Shown: positions 1-6,782 of the stretch, piece by piece
Layout: each line of letters starts with the position of its first letter
How positions within the stretch are numbered: position 1 is the stretch's first letter
IMG/VR virus record: IMGVR_UViG_3300035157_000530
Span: 1 to 21,159 of that record
DNA length: 21,159 bases
Reading direction: 5' to 3' (one strand)
Origin: a virus
Program-made: the position numbers and the translations under genes
The notes under the pieces: generated by a model
What the model was told of the DNA's origin: nothing
Database searches by the model: none
What the model saw: the letters and a program-made list of their open reading frames with translations, nothing else

Positions 1-1
1 A

Positions 2-82
2 GAAGACGGAGAGTTTAGATGGAGAGATGTTATGACTACATGGGACTTACCTAAAGGGGAATATATTACAGTATATGGATAG
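2..82 (+). CDS. 3' end of a plus-strand gene (partial)
   Basis: An open frame enters from the left edge and encodes 26 residues, ending in KGEYITVYG before a TAG stop. Its composition looks protein-like, with mixed charged and aromatic residues. It runs opposite to the genes starting at 212, so it would be the last gene of a plus-strand transcription unit converging on the late genes. Too little is present to name a family, and a chance open frame of this length is possible. Confidence 0.4.
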   Translation, partial: EDGEFRWRDVMTTWDLPKGEYITVYG

Positions 83-211
83 GTTTACCAGAAAAAGAGA
101 AAGATAGGCTTAAATCGGCTGTATGAGTGTCTTAGAGGGTAATAGATGGGACAGATTACAGGACAGAAGTATTTTTTTAATAGTATGAAATGAGTAAAGA
201 ATTACTAGCGG
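83..211. other. convergent intergenic junction
   Basis: This gap lies between the end of the plus-strand partial gene and the 3' end of the leftmost minus-strand gene. It holds a few tiny plus-strand frames, for example ATG at 123 to a stop at 191 (22 residues), none with convincing support. There is a T run near 171-178 but no strong hairpin before it. I see no clear terminator, although one is expected where two transcription units meet. Confidence 0.4.
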
Positions 212-478
212 TTAATTATATCCTTGTATTTTACCTAAATTCTTTTTTAAATTAGCTAACTCAACTAACTTAGATGATTTAATAGGTTTAGTTGAACTAT
301 TTTTACTAGAGATGCTACCTCCACGACCTCCAACTTGTTTTTGGTCTTGCATTGCATCTATAGGTCTATCAATACCAGCATTCTGAGCAAGTTGTTCATG
401 CAGTTTTTTCATTCTATTTAATTGTTTAGGCCCTAAACCACTAGTATTTTTAAGTATTTCTTGATTATTATTTCTCAT
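212..478 (-). CDS. small basic protein, unknown
   Basis: Encodes 88 residues, rich in Lys, Asn, Gln and Ser. A Gly-rich patch (VGGRGG) lies near the middle, and there are two Lys-rich helical stretches (about 18-33 and 66-85). No membrane segment or known motif is visible. Its start overlaps the end of the preceding gene by 11 bases, so it is probably translated from the same message. It is the last minus-strand gene before the convergent junction. A nucleic-acid-binding or minor virion role is possible from the charge, but I do not recognise the family. Confidence 0.7.
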   Translation of the reverse strand: MRNNNQEILKNTSGLGPKQLNRMKKLHEQLAQNAGIDRPIDAMQDQKQVGGRGGSISSKNSSTKPIKSSKLVELANLKKNLGKIQGYN

Positions 479-731
479 ATTTAGTATAGTCAGGACTCCA
501 ATTGCCTTTATTTGAATAAGAATGTTTACTAGTACCTATACTTTGGTTACGTTCATCCCATGCTTTTAACATTATTGCTTTTTGTTTAGCAAAATTTTTT
601 ACCATCATTCTTGGATGGTGTTTTGCAGGCATTAATGCGCTTTGCAGGCTTTCTATAAACTTAAACTTTAAGTCATCAAAGTTTTTACCAGGATTACCTG
701 CACCCTCTATCTTTTTAGTGTTATCTGCCAC
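468..731 (-). CDS. small basic protein sharing a KIEGAG motif with a 570-residue neighbour
   Basis: Encodes 87 residues, basic and mostly helical in character, with a C-terminal tail rich in Tyr, Ser, Asn and Lys. Residues 8-13 read KIEGAG and are followed by KN and DL. The same arrangement occurs near residues 35-52 of the 570-residue protein at 1326-3038. The start codon overlaps the upstream stop in TAATG form at 731, which supports this start. Function unknown. The shared motif suggests a common partner or a common processing step, but this is inference. Confidence 0.72.
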   Translation of the reverse strand: MADNTKKIEGAGNPGKNFDDLKFKFIESLQSALMPAKHHPRMMVKNFAKQKAIMLKAWDERNQSIGTSKHSYSNKGNWSPDYTKYEK

Positions 732-1018
732 TATTTACCTCCGTGTGTTTCGTATGAATGACCTCTATAAGAATGCCATACACCCATTTTATTTTGTTGG
801 TCTGCTTTCCAACTTAGTTTATCTCCAAACTTGTAAGCGCCTGTTTGATACGCTTCTCTAGCTCTAATTTCTAAATTCTTTTTTCTATTATAGAAAGCTT
901 CAGCTAGTCCACGTGCTTGTGCAGCCCTCATTTTCTTTTCACTGTTGGGCATTCCTTGCATGTTAGGAGACTGAATAGGAATTAAATCTTTATCCTTAAA
1001 AGGATTTAACTTATCCAT
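731..1018 (-). CDS. small basic protein, unknown
   Basis: Encodes 95 residues. The N-terminus (DKLNPFKDKDLIPI) is followed by a basic, Ala/Arg-rich helix around residues 27-57 and a tail rich in aromatic residues, Gly and His. There is no membrane segment. It sits five bases after the holin-like gene and is joined to the next gene by a TAATG overlap. It is one of three short basic proteins closing the operon, possibly minor virion or DNA-associated proteins. No family recognised. Confidence 0.72.
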   Translation of the reverse strand: MDKLNPFKDKDLIPIQSPNMQGMPNSEKKMRAAQARGLAEAFYNRKKNLEIRAREAYQTGAYKFGDKLSWKADQQNKMGVWHSYRGHSYETHGGK

Positions 1019-1023
1019 ATCTA

Positions 1024-1326
1024 TTACTTACTTACTGTACTAGAACCACCGCTAATTTGTTTTTTAGCGTATGTTTTGATGACTGCTAATGCAGCACCAC
1101 CGCCAGCTAATGCAGCTAACTGAAGTGTTTCAGCTTCTACACCAACTAAAGGAGCAACTGTTAAAGCACCAATAAATGCTTCAACAAATGTCCAGGCAGT
1201 ACGTTCTAGCATGTCTTTGAGGTCTGCGCTCATTGTATAACTCCATGCTTCGTTCCAAGGGGTCCACGCAACATCCTTCTTAAATGTCCCATCAGAGTTT
1301 CTTGCTCTTTTAAATCTCTCAAACAT
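1024..1326 (-). CDS. holin, r1t-like
   Basis: Encodes 100 residues. After a charged N-terminus comes DLKDMLERTAWTFVEAF (35-51), running into a first membrane segment (about 44-63). A short link leads to a second segment (about 67-86) with an Ala/Gly-rich core, then a Lys-rich tail (TYAKKQ). Two hydrophobic helices preceded by an 'LERT..TF..A' pattern resemble the r1t-type holins common in actinobacterial phages. Holins form the inner-membrane lesions that time lysis. The start is coupled to the upstream 570-residue gene by TAATG. The family call is by eye, but the two-helix topology is clear. Confidence 0.7.
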   Translation of the reverse strand: MFERFKRARNSDGTFKKDVAWTPWNEAWSYTMSADLKDMLERTAWTFVEAFIGALTVAPLVGVEAETLQLAALAGGGAALAVIKTYAKKQISGGSSTVSK

Positions 1327-3038
1327 TATTTAAAGTAATCCTGTTCACGAGACTTATTGAATTCTTTATTTCTTAAATTCTTTAAACCAGTATACATCAT
1401 TAGTCCAGCCATTGTTCCAGGATTTCTTTTAGCAAACCATAATGCAGCTGCTGCTGCAACTTCTCCTGCTCTTCGTGCTATTACTGGGTCAACATTTTTA
1501 AAGTCAGTAACTCCTTCTGTTAAATTATCAACTGTTCTGTTATACACTTCATCATATTTCTTTTTATAATTAGGAGAATCTTCTATTTTACTTGATACAT
1601 TGTAATCACTTGTCTTAGGTGCAGTAGGAATTTTTCTAGATTCTTCCATTGCTGCAAATACTTTAGGTTCTTGTGCAGCAAACTCACTTCCTTTCATTTT
1701 CTTCATATCTTCGTAACTCATTGGAGCTACTGAACCACCTGGTCTTCCTGCACCTGGGTCTACTATACTTGTAGCAGGAGTACCTTTAGCAGTATCTTCC
1801 CATACACCGTAAGTAGGTGAACCTTTTACATCAGCAGCTATAGGTTGTAAGTTATTAGCAATTCTAGTTCTTGTACCTTTAGCAGTTTTTAATTCTTGTT
1901 GTAATTGTTCAATATTACGATTGTATTCCATATCTGGTTCACCAAACTGTAAAGTCCATTTTTCCTGTAATTCAGTTTCATATTTAATAGCTTTTTGTAT
2001 ATCAGATATTTTTTTATCAGCTTCACCTAAAGCAATCATTTGTTTGTCATCTAAAGGAAATGATTCTTTTACAACACGCATACTAGTTGTTTTAGCTTTA
2101 CCTCCTGTAGGTAATGTATCACCTTTTTTAACAAGTTCTGTTTTACTTTCTACGGCTCCTTTAGCATCACCTAGAATACCTTCTGTTTTACCCCAATATT
2201 GGTCCATATCTCTAACATAACTTGAACCTACACCTTTTTTAGTTGTTAAACCTAGGTCTTTATTACCAGTAGCTCTTCTAGTTTGGTCAAACATTCTATC
2301 TTCAAAACCTGCAGAAGTACTTCTACCTACATCTTCAGTAGCAAGTTCAGTAACATTCTTAACTTGTTCAAAAGGAGTTCCTTTGTTAATAACAATGTCT
2401 TTATCTAATTGATTTAAATCTCCTGTAGCTTCTATTAATCTTTGTGACGCTACTAATTCTTCAGCTGATTGTCCTAATTTAACTTTTTCTATTTCTATTT
2501 CTTCAATTAATCTTGCACCTTCTGCTGCTAAATTAGCTCTTACATCTTCAGCAATGTCAGGTACTTCATCTAAATATTTATTAATTGTTGCTAATTCTTC
2601 AGAAGCAAAAGAAGTTTGTTTAGCTATATCAGAATCTGAATATACAGTTTGTGCAGCACCTTCAGTTATATTCGCACTTACCATTCCTTCAGGTCTACCA
2701 GGTATTGCTCCAGCTCTTTTAGCTCTATTAGCTATTTCGTCATTTATAATATCTATTACTTCTGTGTCTTTTCCAAACATAGATTTTAAACCTTCTAGTT
2801 TAGAAGTAGGAGTGTCACTTAATATTCTAGTAAATCCTGTGTCGCTAGTACCAGCAATTCTTTCTGTAGTTTGAGTACCATACAAATCTGTATTGAATTG
2901 ATTTTTTAATTTATCTTCTCCAGCACCTTCTATTTTATCAGAATCAAAAGCTGCTTCAGCACCACTCTTCTCTCCCAAAGGGTCATCAGAGCTATCTCCT
3001 AGCTTGTTTTTATTCCATTTAAAATTAGGTGCTGCCAT
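1326..3038 (-). CDS. 570-residue uncharacterised phage protein, possibly internal virion protein
   Basis: Encodes 570 residues. It is soluble and mixed in charge, with long helical, coiled-coil-prone stretches (about 150-200 and 345-390) separated by Gly/Thr/Pro-rich linkers. The C-terminal 60 residues hold a hydrophobic Ala-rich segment (EVAAAAALWFAKR and on) and a basic tail. KIEGAG near residues 36-41 also occurs in the small protein at 468-731. There is no signal peptide and no enzymatic motif that I can recognise. It is joined by TAATG overlaps to the DUF5675-like gene upstream and the holin downstream. Size, composition and late position fit an internal or ejected virion protein, but this is inference. 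Confidence 0.75.
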   Translation of the reverse strand: MAAPNFKWNKNKLGDSSDDPLGEKSGAEAAFDSDKIEGAGEDKLKNQFNTDLYGTQTTERIAGTSDTGFTRILSDTPTSKLEGLKSMFGKDTEVIDIINDEIANRAKRAGAIPGRPEGMVSANITEGAAQTVYSDSDIAKQTSFASEELATINKYLDEVPDIAEDVRANLAAEGARLIEEIEIEKVKLGQSAEELVASQRLIEATGDLNQLDKDIVINKGTPFEQVKNVTELATEDVGRSTSAGFEDRMFDQTRRATGNKDLGLTTKKGVGSSYVRDMDQYWGKTEGILGDAKGAVESKTELVKKGDTLPTGGKAKTTSMRVVKESFPLDDKQMIALGEADKKISDIQKAIKYETELQEKWTLQFGEPDMEYNRNIEQLQQELKTAKGTRTRIANNLQPIAADVKGSPTYGVWEDTAKGTPATSIVDPGAGRPGGSVAPMSYEDMKKMKGSEFAAQEPKVFAAMEESRKIPTAPKTSDYNVSSKIEDSPNYKKKYDEVYNRTVDNLTEGVTDFKNVDPVIARRAGEVAAAAALWFAKRNPGTMAGLMMYTGLKNLRNKEFNKSREQDYFK

Positions 3039-3637
3039 TATGTTATTTTCCTGCCATCTAGTTTAGCATCTAATACTTTGATTTCTCCACTTATCTCTTG
3101 TAATTTTTCCATTACTGTACCTGTAAGTATGACATCATCAGTTGACTTATTAGATAGTTCTTTAACATCACCATCATAATCTATATACTCAACCTCCACA
3201 TCTAATCCAGCTTCTATTGCAGCTGCAACACGTGGGTAAACAAACTTATATGCGTCAACACTACTACCAATAAAGCCATCTTTAGCTATTCTATTGTTAG
3301 TTTGAGTGTTACCTACTATTAAACAACCAGCAGTATGCTCATCAGTATTACCTGTATGCCATAAGATATACTCAAATCCTGGTACATCTTGTACCCATAT
3401 CATACCTTTGTGCATTTCACCATACTTAGCTACATATCTACTATGAAATCCACCTTCAGTACGTAGTTTTAGCTTGTATGTACCAGCTGGTATTCTGGTT
3501 TCACCCCAGACTTTAACATCTCTCTGTTCATCTTCTAATGTGTATGCGAGAAATGTACGCTTACCATTGTTTATTTCAAATAGCAACCCAGATGTAGAAT
3601 CTTTTCCGCTACTAACTCTTAATACTTCGTATTTCAT
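3038..3637 (-). CDS. DUF5675-like protein, candidate wall-active enzyme
   Basis: Encodes 199 residues from the ATG at 3637. That start is preferred over one at 3655 because GGAG lies just before it and it overlaps the upstream stop as ATGA. The core has an early 'YTLEDE' strand, then IPAGTYKLKLR (49-59), a Phe/Ser segment, and WHTGNTDEHTAGCLIVGN (93-110). The His-Gly-Asn and Thr-Ala-Gly-Cys arrangement is typical of DUF5675 and recalls the active-site Cys region of L,D-transpeptidases. A peptidoglycan role is plausible next to a holin but unproven. The C-terminal 50 residues form an extra charged helical extension. Confidence 0.72.
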   Translation of the reverse strand: MKYEVLRVSSGKDSTSGLLFEINNGKRTFLAYTLEDEQRDVKVWGETRIPAGTYKLKLRTEGGFHSRYVAKYGEMHKGMIWVQDVPGFEYILWHTGNTDEHTAGCLIVGNTQTNNRIAKDGFIGSSVDAYKFVYPRVAAAIEAGLDVEVEYIDYDGDVKELSNKSTDDVILTGTVMEKLQEISGEIKVLDAKLDGRKIT

Positions 3638-3786
3638 ATTTTTATCTTCTCCCATACTTTACACCAACCATAAGGAGCTACTAGTTCTTCGAATGCATTG
3701 CAATAGTTATTAATATAATGTTTGCAATTACTACAATACTCACCAATTCTATTACTTCGCTCAACATAAGCTCCTGGTAATGGCAT
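3634..3786 (-). CDS. 50-residue protein resembling a high-potential iron-sulfur protein (HiPIP)
   Basis: Encodes 50 residues with four cysteines at 18, 21, 29 and 42. They are spaced YCSNC, then CNAF, then GWCKVW. These pieces match the HiPIP signature in order: CxxC (CANC in Chromatium), CxxF (CQLF) and GWCxxW (GWCASW). The Cys2-Cys3 spacing is shorter than in classical HiPIPs, and the N-terminal half of the usual protein is missing. HiPIPs hold one [4Fe-4S] cluster and carry electrons. Here there is no signal peptide. AGGA lies about nine bases upstream of the ATG, and the stop overlaps the next gene as ATGA, which supports a real gene. Other metal binding (zinc) is the main alternative. 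Confidence 0.62.
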   Translation of the reverse strand: MPLPGAYVERSNRIGEYCSNCKHYINNYCNAFEELVAPYGWCKVWEKIKI

Positions 3787-3788
3787 TA

Positions 3789-3905
3789 CTATATCCTAAT
3801 CTTTTTATTATACTCTGTGCAACCAAGATTAGTACATTTCTTGTATGTTTTAAAGAACTCTACTAATTTATTACACTTTTTACAGTGTATTTGTTTTTTT
3901 ACCAA
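3789..3905 (-). CDS. 38-residue zinc-ribbon-like microprotein
   Basis: Encodes 38 residues from a TTG start at 3905; no ATG or GTG is available in frame. Cysteines at 8 and 11 (CKKC) and at 24 and 29 (CTNLGC) form two knuckles separated by 12 residues, as in small zinc ribbons. The chain is rich in Lys. It ends two bases before the ATG of the HiPIP-like gene and begins one base after the stop of the preceding microgene, so it fits the packed operon. The non-ATG start and lack of a strong ribosome site lower confidence. Role unknown; nucleic-acid binding is a guess from charge. Confidence 0.5.
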   Translation of the reverse strand: MVKKQIHCKKCNKLVEFFKTYKKCTNLGCTEYNKKIRI

Positions 3906-3906
3906 A

Positions 3907-3996
3907 CTATTTAGATGGATGTTTACAGTTACAAATAGTTACATTTGTGTAACCATTATCAGCTTTATAGCTTCTACAAGTTTTTTCTTTTTTCAT
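3907..3996 (-). CDS. 29-residue Cys-containing microprotein
   Basis: Encodes 29 residues (MKKEKTCRSY at the start, CNCKHPSK at the end), with cysteines at 7, 22 and 24. Its ATG overlaps the stop of the membrane microprotein upstream in ATGA form, the usual coupling in this operon. No family recognised. It could be a small metal-binding peptide, or a chance frame kept by the packed layout. Confidence 0.42.
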   Translation of the reverse strand: MKKEKTCRSYKADNGYTNVTICNCKHPSK

Positions 3997-4172
3997 TTTC
4001 TAAATCCTATTGTTAATAACCATATTCCTAATGTTATTACGGTTGCTAACCCTGTAACTTGTTGAGCGCTGCCTGTTAAAGTAAGTGTTGCAATTACTAA
4101 ACCAACCAAAGTCCAGCTAAGGTTTAATGTTTCTTTAATTGCTTCTATAAACCATGACCATAATTTTTTCAT
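3993..4172 (-). CDS. 59-residue membrane protein, holin-like
   Basis: Encodes 59 residues. An amphipathic start (MKKLWSWFIEAIKETLNL) is followed by two hydrophobic helices (about 20-36 and 40-56) joined by a short polar turn (TGSAQQ), and a basic end (FRK). This is a minimal hairpin membrane protein, compatible with a holin or a small membrane modulator. Its ATG overlaps the stop of the 648-residue gene as TAATG, which strongly supports the start. A second holin-like gene lies at 1024-1326, so its job in lysis is uncertain. Confidence 0.68.
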   Translation of the reverse strand: MKKLWSWFIEAIKETLNLSWTLVGLVIATLTLTGSAQQVTGLATVITLGIWLLTIGFRK

Positions 4173-6118
4173 TAACTTCTCCTAAATACGAAAGCAGCCA
4201 TACTAGCTATTCTAGTCAAAATAACTGGGACAACAACTTCTTGTGCTTTTTCTCTTTGGTCTGATGTCATATCATCTCCAATGTTTGCAACGTTTATTTC
4301 TGAAAAATCTATATCAACAAAAGTTTCTATAGGATTTTCTAAAAAAGTTTCGAACTGAACTTCAGTTACAACATCAGCAAGAGTGTAATTTTCTACGTCT
4401 GCATTTTCTACTGCACGTTCAACGTATTCTTCTACTGCTTCAGCTACTACTTCATCTTCTTTAACAGCTTCAGCAATAATTTCAACATCTTCTGTTTCTA
4501 CTTGTAATACTTCAGCAACAACTTCTACTTGTTCTTCAGTGAGTTCTTCTATGTCTTCAATAGCTTCTTCAACTACAGCTTGTACTACTACTTGTGTTTC
4601 TTCTGTAGCTTGAGATAAATTTTGTACACCAATATCATTTACTTCTTCAAGAACTTCTATAACTTCTTCAGGTTCAAGTTCTTCAACATATTCTTCAATA
4701 ACTTCTACAACTTCTTCTTCAGTTAAATTTTCTTCAATTATAGGTATATCAATAACTTCTTCAATTTCAGCAACTTCAACAGCTACTTCTTCTTCGGTTA
4801 ATTCTAAAGGTTCTTCCTCAACATCTTCCTGTACTGGCTCAACCAAAATCTCCTCTGCTTGAATTTCATCTTCTGTATCGGTGTCATCTCTAGGTATCTC
4901 TTTGTCCAACTCATCTTTCTCTTCCAATTCCTCTTCTATAATTATAATAATATCTTCAGGAATATCTTCTATTTCAATATCTTCAACTTCAAACTCATCG
5001 AGTTCTTCAATGTATTCCTCAATTTCAAGATAGGTTTCAATAAATTCTTCAGCTTCCTCTTCAGTTTCAAATTCATATATTTCCAATTCCTCTGTAAGTT
5101 CAAGGGCTTTAGCATCAATCTCCATTTGCTTTTCAAGTTCAAGTATTTCTTCTTCAGTAAGCTCAACAACTTCGAATTCTTCATCTTCATAGTCATCGTC
5201 CACTTCCAATACCACAATATCATCATCAAAAAGCTCTTCTTCGGTATCGTATTCTTCTTCATCAATAACAATTATAACTTCTTCTTCTATAACTTCTTCA
5301 GGTATATCACAATCACCACGCTCAATCTGAGCATTAGTCATATAACAACCATACTCTTCTTCATTAGCTGTACGCTCATTGTCACGCTCAACTGTGCCAT
5401 CTTCAATTTCATATTCCTCATACTCTGCTTCAGTTCCATCATCCATAACAACTGTAATTGTAGGAGGAGGAGGTGGCGGAGGTGGTGGTGGCGGAGGTGG
5501 AGGCGGCAAAGTTGTAGTAGTTGTAGGAGGTACAGTTGTAGTAGTAGTGGTGGTAGTTGTAGTAGTTGTAGTAGTACTGGTTGTAGTAGTAGGAATAGTA
5601 CTTTCATCAACATACTGCCAATACAATGTATCTAATACAGATATGTCAGTTAATGTAACTTCAAACTTTGTAATAAATTTATCTGTGTTAGCTTCATCAT
5701 TGTTGTAATCAGTAAATGATTTATAGAAATCATCATACATAGTAGAACCATCACTTCCCCAAGATTGTGCATTTTTGTTTAGAGTTTCATCTGTACTATC
5801 TGAATAATAATATTTAACAGAGTAAGCATTGTTTACTGCACCTACTAGAAATCCTATTTCATATACATCTTCTGAAAATTCAAAGACATAAGTACCACTT
5901 TGTATAGCTAATGAACAACCTGTAGTTCCATAATTACCTTGTTCATTACAATAAATATATGCAGGACTATTACCTCCACTAATAGTTAAACCTGATTGAT
6001 AAGTGTCATCACTAAAATCTTCATTGACTGTAACTTCACCAGGCACTTCTTCTGCATATACAGGTAAAGGATATATTAAAGCTAATACTAATGCCAAACG
6101 GGCAAACTTATTAAACAT
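4172..6118 (-). CDS. secreted hyperacidic protein with Thr and Pro tracts
   Basis: Encodes 648 residues. A classic signal peptide (Lys/Arg N-terminus, hydrophobic core at 6-20, VYA then EE near 22) is followed by a beta-rich, Tyr/Ser/Asp-rich domain (about 25-170) with two Cys. Then come a Thr tract (about 173-200), a run of about 15 Pro, and some 380 residues dominated by Glu, Asp, Ile and Val in a helical pattern with recurring LTEEE/LTEEQ units. The end (VVVPVILTRIAS...FVFRRS) is hydrophobic and basic, like a membrane anchor. It is probably exported to the host envelope or surface. The Thr/Pro linker style is frequent in actinobacterial surface proteins. Function unknown; a superinfection, adhesion or lysis-related role would be speculation. 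Confidence 0.8.
   Translation of the reverse strand: MFNKFARLALVLALIYPLPVYAEEVPGEVTVNEDFSDDTYQSGLTISGGNSPAYIYCNEQGNYGTTGCSLAIQSGTYVFEFSEDVYEIGFLVGAVNNAYSVKYYYSDSTDETLNKNAQSWGSDGSTMYDDFYKSFTDYNNDEANTDKFITKFEVTLTDISVLDTLYWQYVDESTIPTTTTSTTTTTTTTTTTTTTVPPTTTTTLPPPPPPPPPPPPPPPTITVVMDDGTEAEYEEYEIEDGTVERDNERTANEEEYGCYMTNAQIERGDCDIPEEVIEEEVIIVIDEEEYDTEEELFDDDIVVLEVDDDYEDEEFEVVELTEEEILELEKQMEIDAKALELTEELEIYEFETEEEAEEFIETYLEIEEYIEELDEFEVEDIEIEDIPEDIIIIIEEELEEKDELDKEIPRDDTDTEDEIQAEEILVEPVQEDVEEEPLELTEEEVAVEVAEIEEVIDIPIIEENLTEEEVVEVIEEYVEELEPEEVIEVLEEVNDIGVQNLSQATEETQVVVQAVVEEAIEDIEELTEEQVEVVAEVLQVETEDVEIIAEAVKEDEVVAEAVEEYVERAVENADVENYTLADVVTEVQFETFLENPIETFVDIDFSEINVANIGDDMTSDQREKAQEVVVPVILTRIASMAAFVFRRS
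5461..5600 (-). repeat. codon-diversified Thr and Pro homopolymer tracts
   Basis: On the minus strand this stretch encodes the Thr-rich linker followed by about 15 consecutive prolines. On the plus strand it reads as G-rich triplet repeats. The codons are mixed (ACA/ACT/ACC for Thr; CCT/CCA/CCG for Pro) rather than one repeated triplet. This argues for selection on the protein rather than recent replication slippage. A Pro run of this length normally needs elongation factor P to avoid ribosome stalling. Confidence 0.75.
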
Positions 6119-6121
6119 CTA

Positions 6122-6469
6122 CTATCGCTTGCCACCGAAGTACTCCACCGCATGTCCATTGTCTACCATCGATTGATTTATATTGATTCCGTTAATAAAA
6201 AATTCTCCTAGTATTCTTCCAAACTTACCTTTACCGTGAGATTGTAATTCACAAGGATGTTCTTTATCTGAAAGTTTTTCAGTTAGCCAATCTTTTGCAG
6301 CCAACCCTCTGACTTTCTCTTCTTTATCTCTTGTTCGTGATTCAGGAGCATTGATGCCCATAAGTCGTACACGACATTTATGCCACACATCAAAACCCAA
6401 ATCAATTCTGACATCTACTGTGTCTCCATCTACAACTCTAAGAATTTCTACCCCATAATAGTATTTCAT
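6122..6469 (-). CDS. staphylococcal-nuclease-like (SNase) protein
   Basis: Encodes 115 residues covering the OB-fold nuclease core. Visible motifs are VVDGDT (12-17), RLMGINAPE (35-43) and GKFGRIL (81-87). They supply the counterparts of the catalytic Arg35, Glu43 and Arg87 of staphylococcal nuclease and the calcium-site Asp region. The family cleaves DNA and RNA in a calcium-dependent way. There is no signal peptide, so it would act in the cytoplasm or be packaged or released at lysis. It begins four bases after the holin-like 61-residue gene and ends four bases before the secreted acidic protein. The key residues look intact. Confidence 0.88.
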   Translation of the reverse strand: MKYYYGVEILRVVDGDTVDVRIDLGFDVWHKCRVRLMGINAPESRTRDKEEKVRGLAAKDWLTEKLSDKEHPCELQSHGKGKFGRILGEFFINGININQSMVDNGHAVEYFGGKR

Positions 6470-6472
6470 AAG

Positions 6473-6658
6473 TTACATTATAGTATTTAAGAGAGCAGCT
6501 GTACTACTTAATGCAACTAACCAACCTACTATTTCAGCCCTTGAAGGAGATTTATTTATTTTTTCGTGTAAGAAATCTATTCTTTTATGAAGCTCTTGTA
6601 CTTCAACTCTAATGAAGTGAAGCATTTCTTTATTAGTATAACCATTAGTATTTGTCAT
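6473..6658 (-). CDS. small coiled-coil/membrane protein, XhlA-like
   Basis: Encodes 61 residues. The first 40 form a charged amphipathic helix (HFIRVEVQELHKRIDFL), and the last 20 are a single membrane helix (VGWLVALSSTAALLNTIM). This two-part plan matches XhlA-type hemolysin/holin accessory proteins found in phage lysis regions. The start overlaps the upstream 45-residue gene by 14 bases. It is likely anchored in the inner membrane with the coiled coil in the cytoplasm. The family assignment rests on topology only. Confidence 0.6.
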   Translation of the reverse strand: MTNTNGYTNKEMLHFIRVEVQELHKRIDFLHEKINKSPSRAEIVGWLVALSSTAALLNTIM

Positions 6659-6782
6659 CAGTATCTAGCAAATCCCACTCTTTATCCCAATCTTGTGGAA
6701 TAGGTCCAGTAGCTAATCTTTTAAGAAAAGATACTATCTCTTTACAAAGATACCCTACGATGAAACCAAATATAAAATCCAT
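6645..6782 (-). CDS. 45-residue protein with an N-terminal membrane helix
   Basis: Encodes 45 residues. A hydrophobic N-terminus (MDFIFGFIVGYLCKEIVSFL) is followed by a short basic link and an acidic Trp-rich tail (PQDWDKEWDLLDTDDKY). The ATG overlaps the stop of the preceding gene as TAATG, and the 3' end overlaps the next start, so it fits the coupled operon. A single-pass small membrane protein; no family recognised. It could cooperate with the adjacent XhlA-like protein. Confidence 0.62.
   Translation of the reverse strand: MDFIFGFIVGYLCKEIVSFLKRLATGPIPQDWDKEWDLLDTDDKY

Noticed and set aside
83-191. Tiny plus-strand frames after the partial left-edge gene
   Set aside because: 22 residues or fewer, no convincing ribosome site or motif; chance frames are likely.
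4859-5635. Plus-strand open frame rich in Phe, Asn and Ile
   Set aside because: Antisense of the Glu-rich region (GAA/GAG read backwards gives TTC/CTC); composition is explained by that.
5379-5708. Plus-strand open frame encoding long Gly and Val runs
   Set aside because: It is the antisense shadow of the Pro and Thr tracts of the secreted protein; no ribosome site or independent support.
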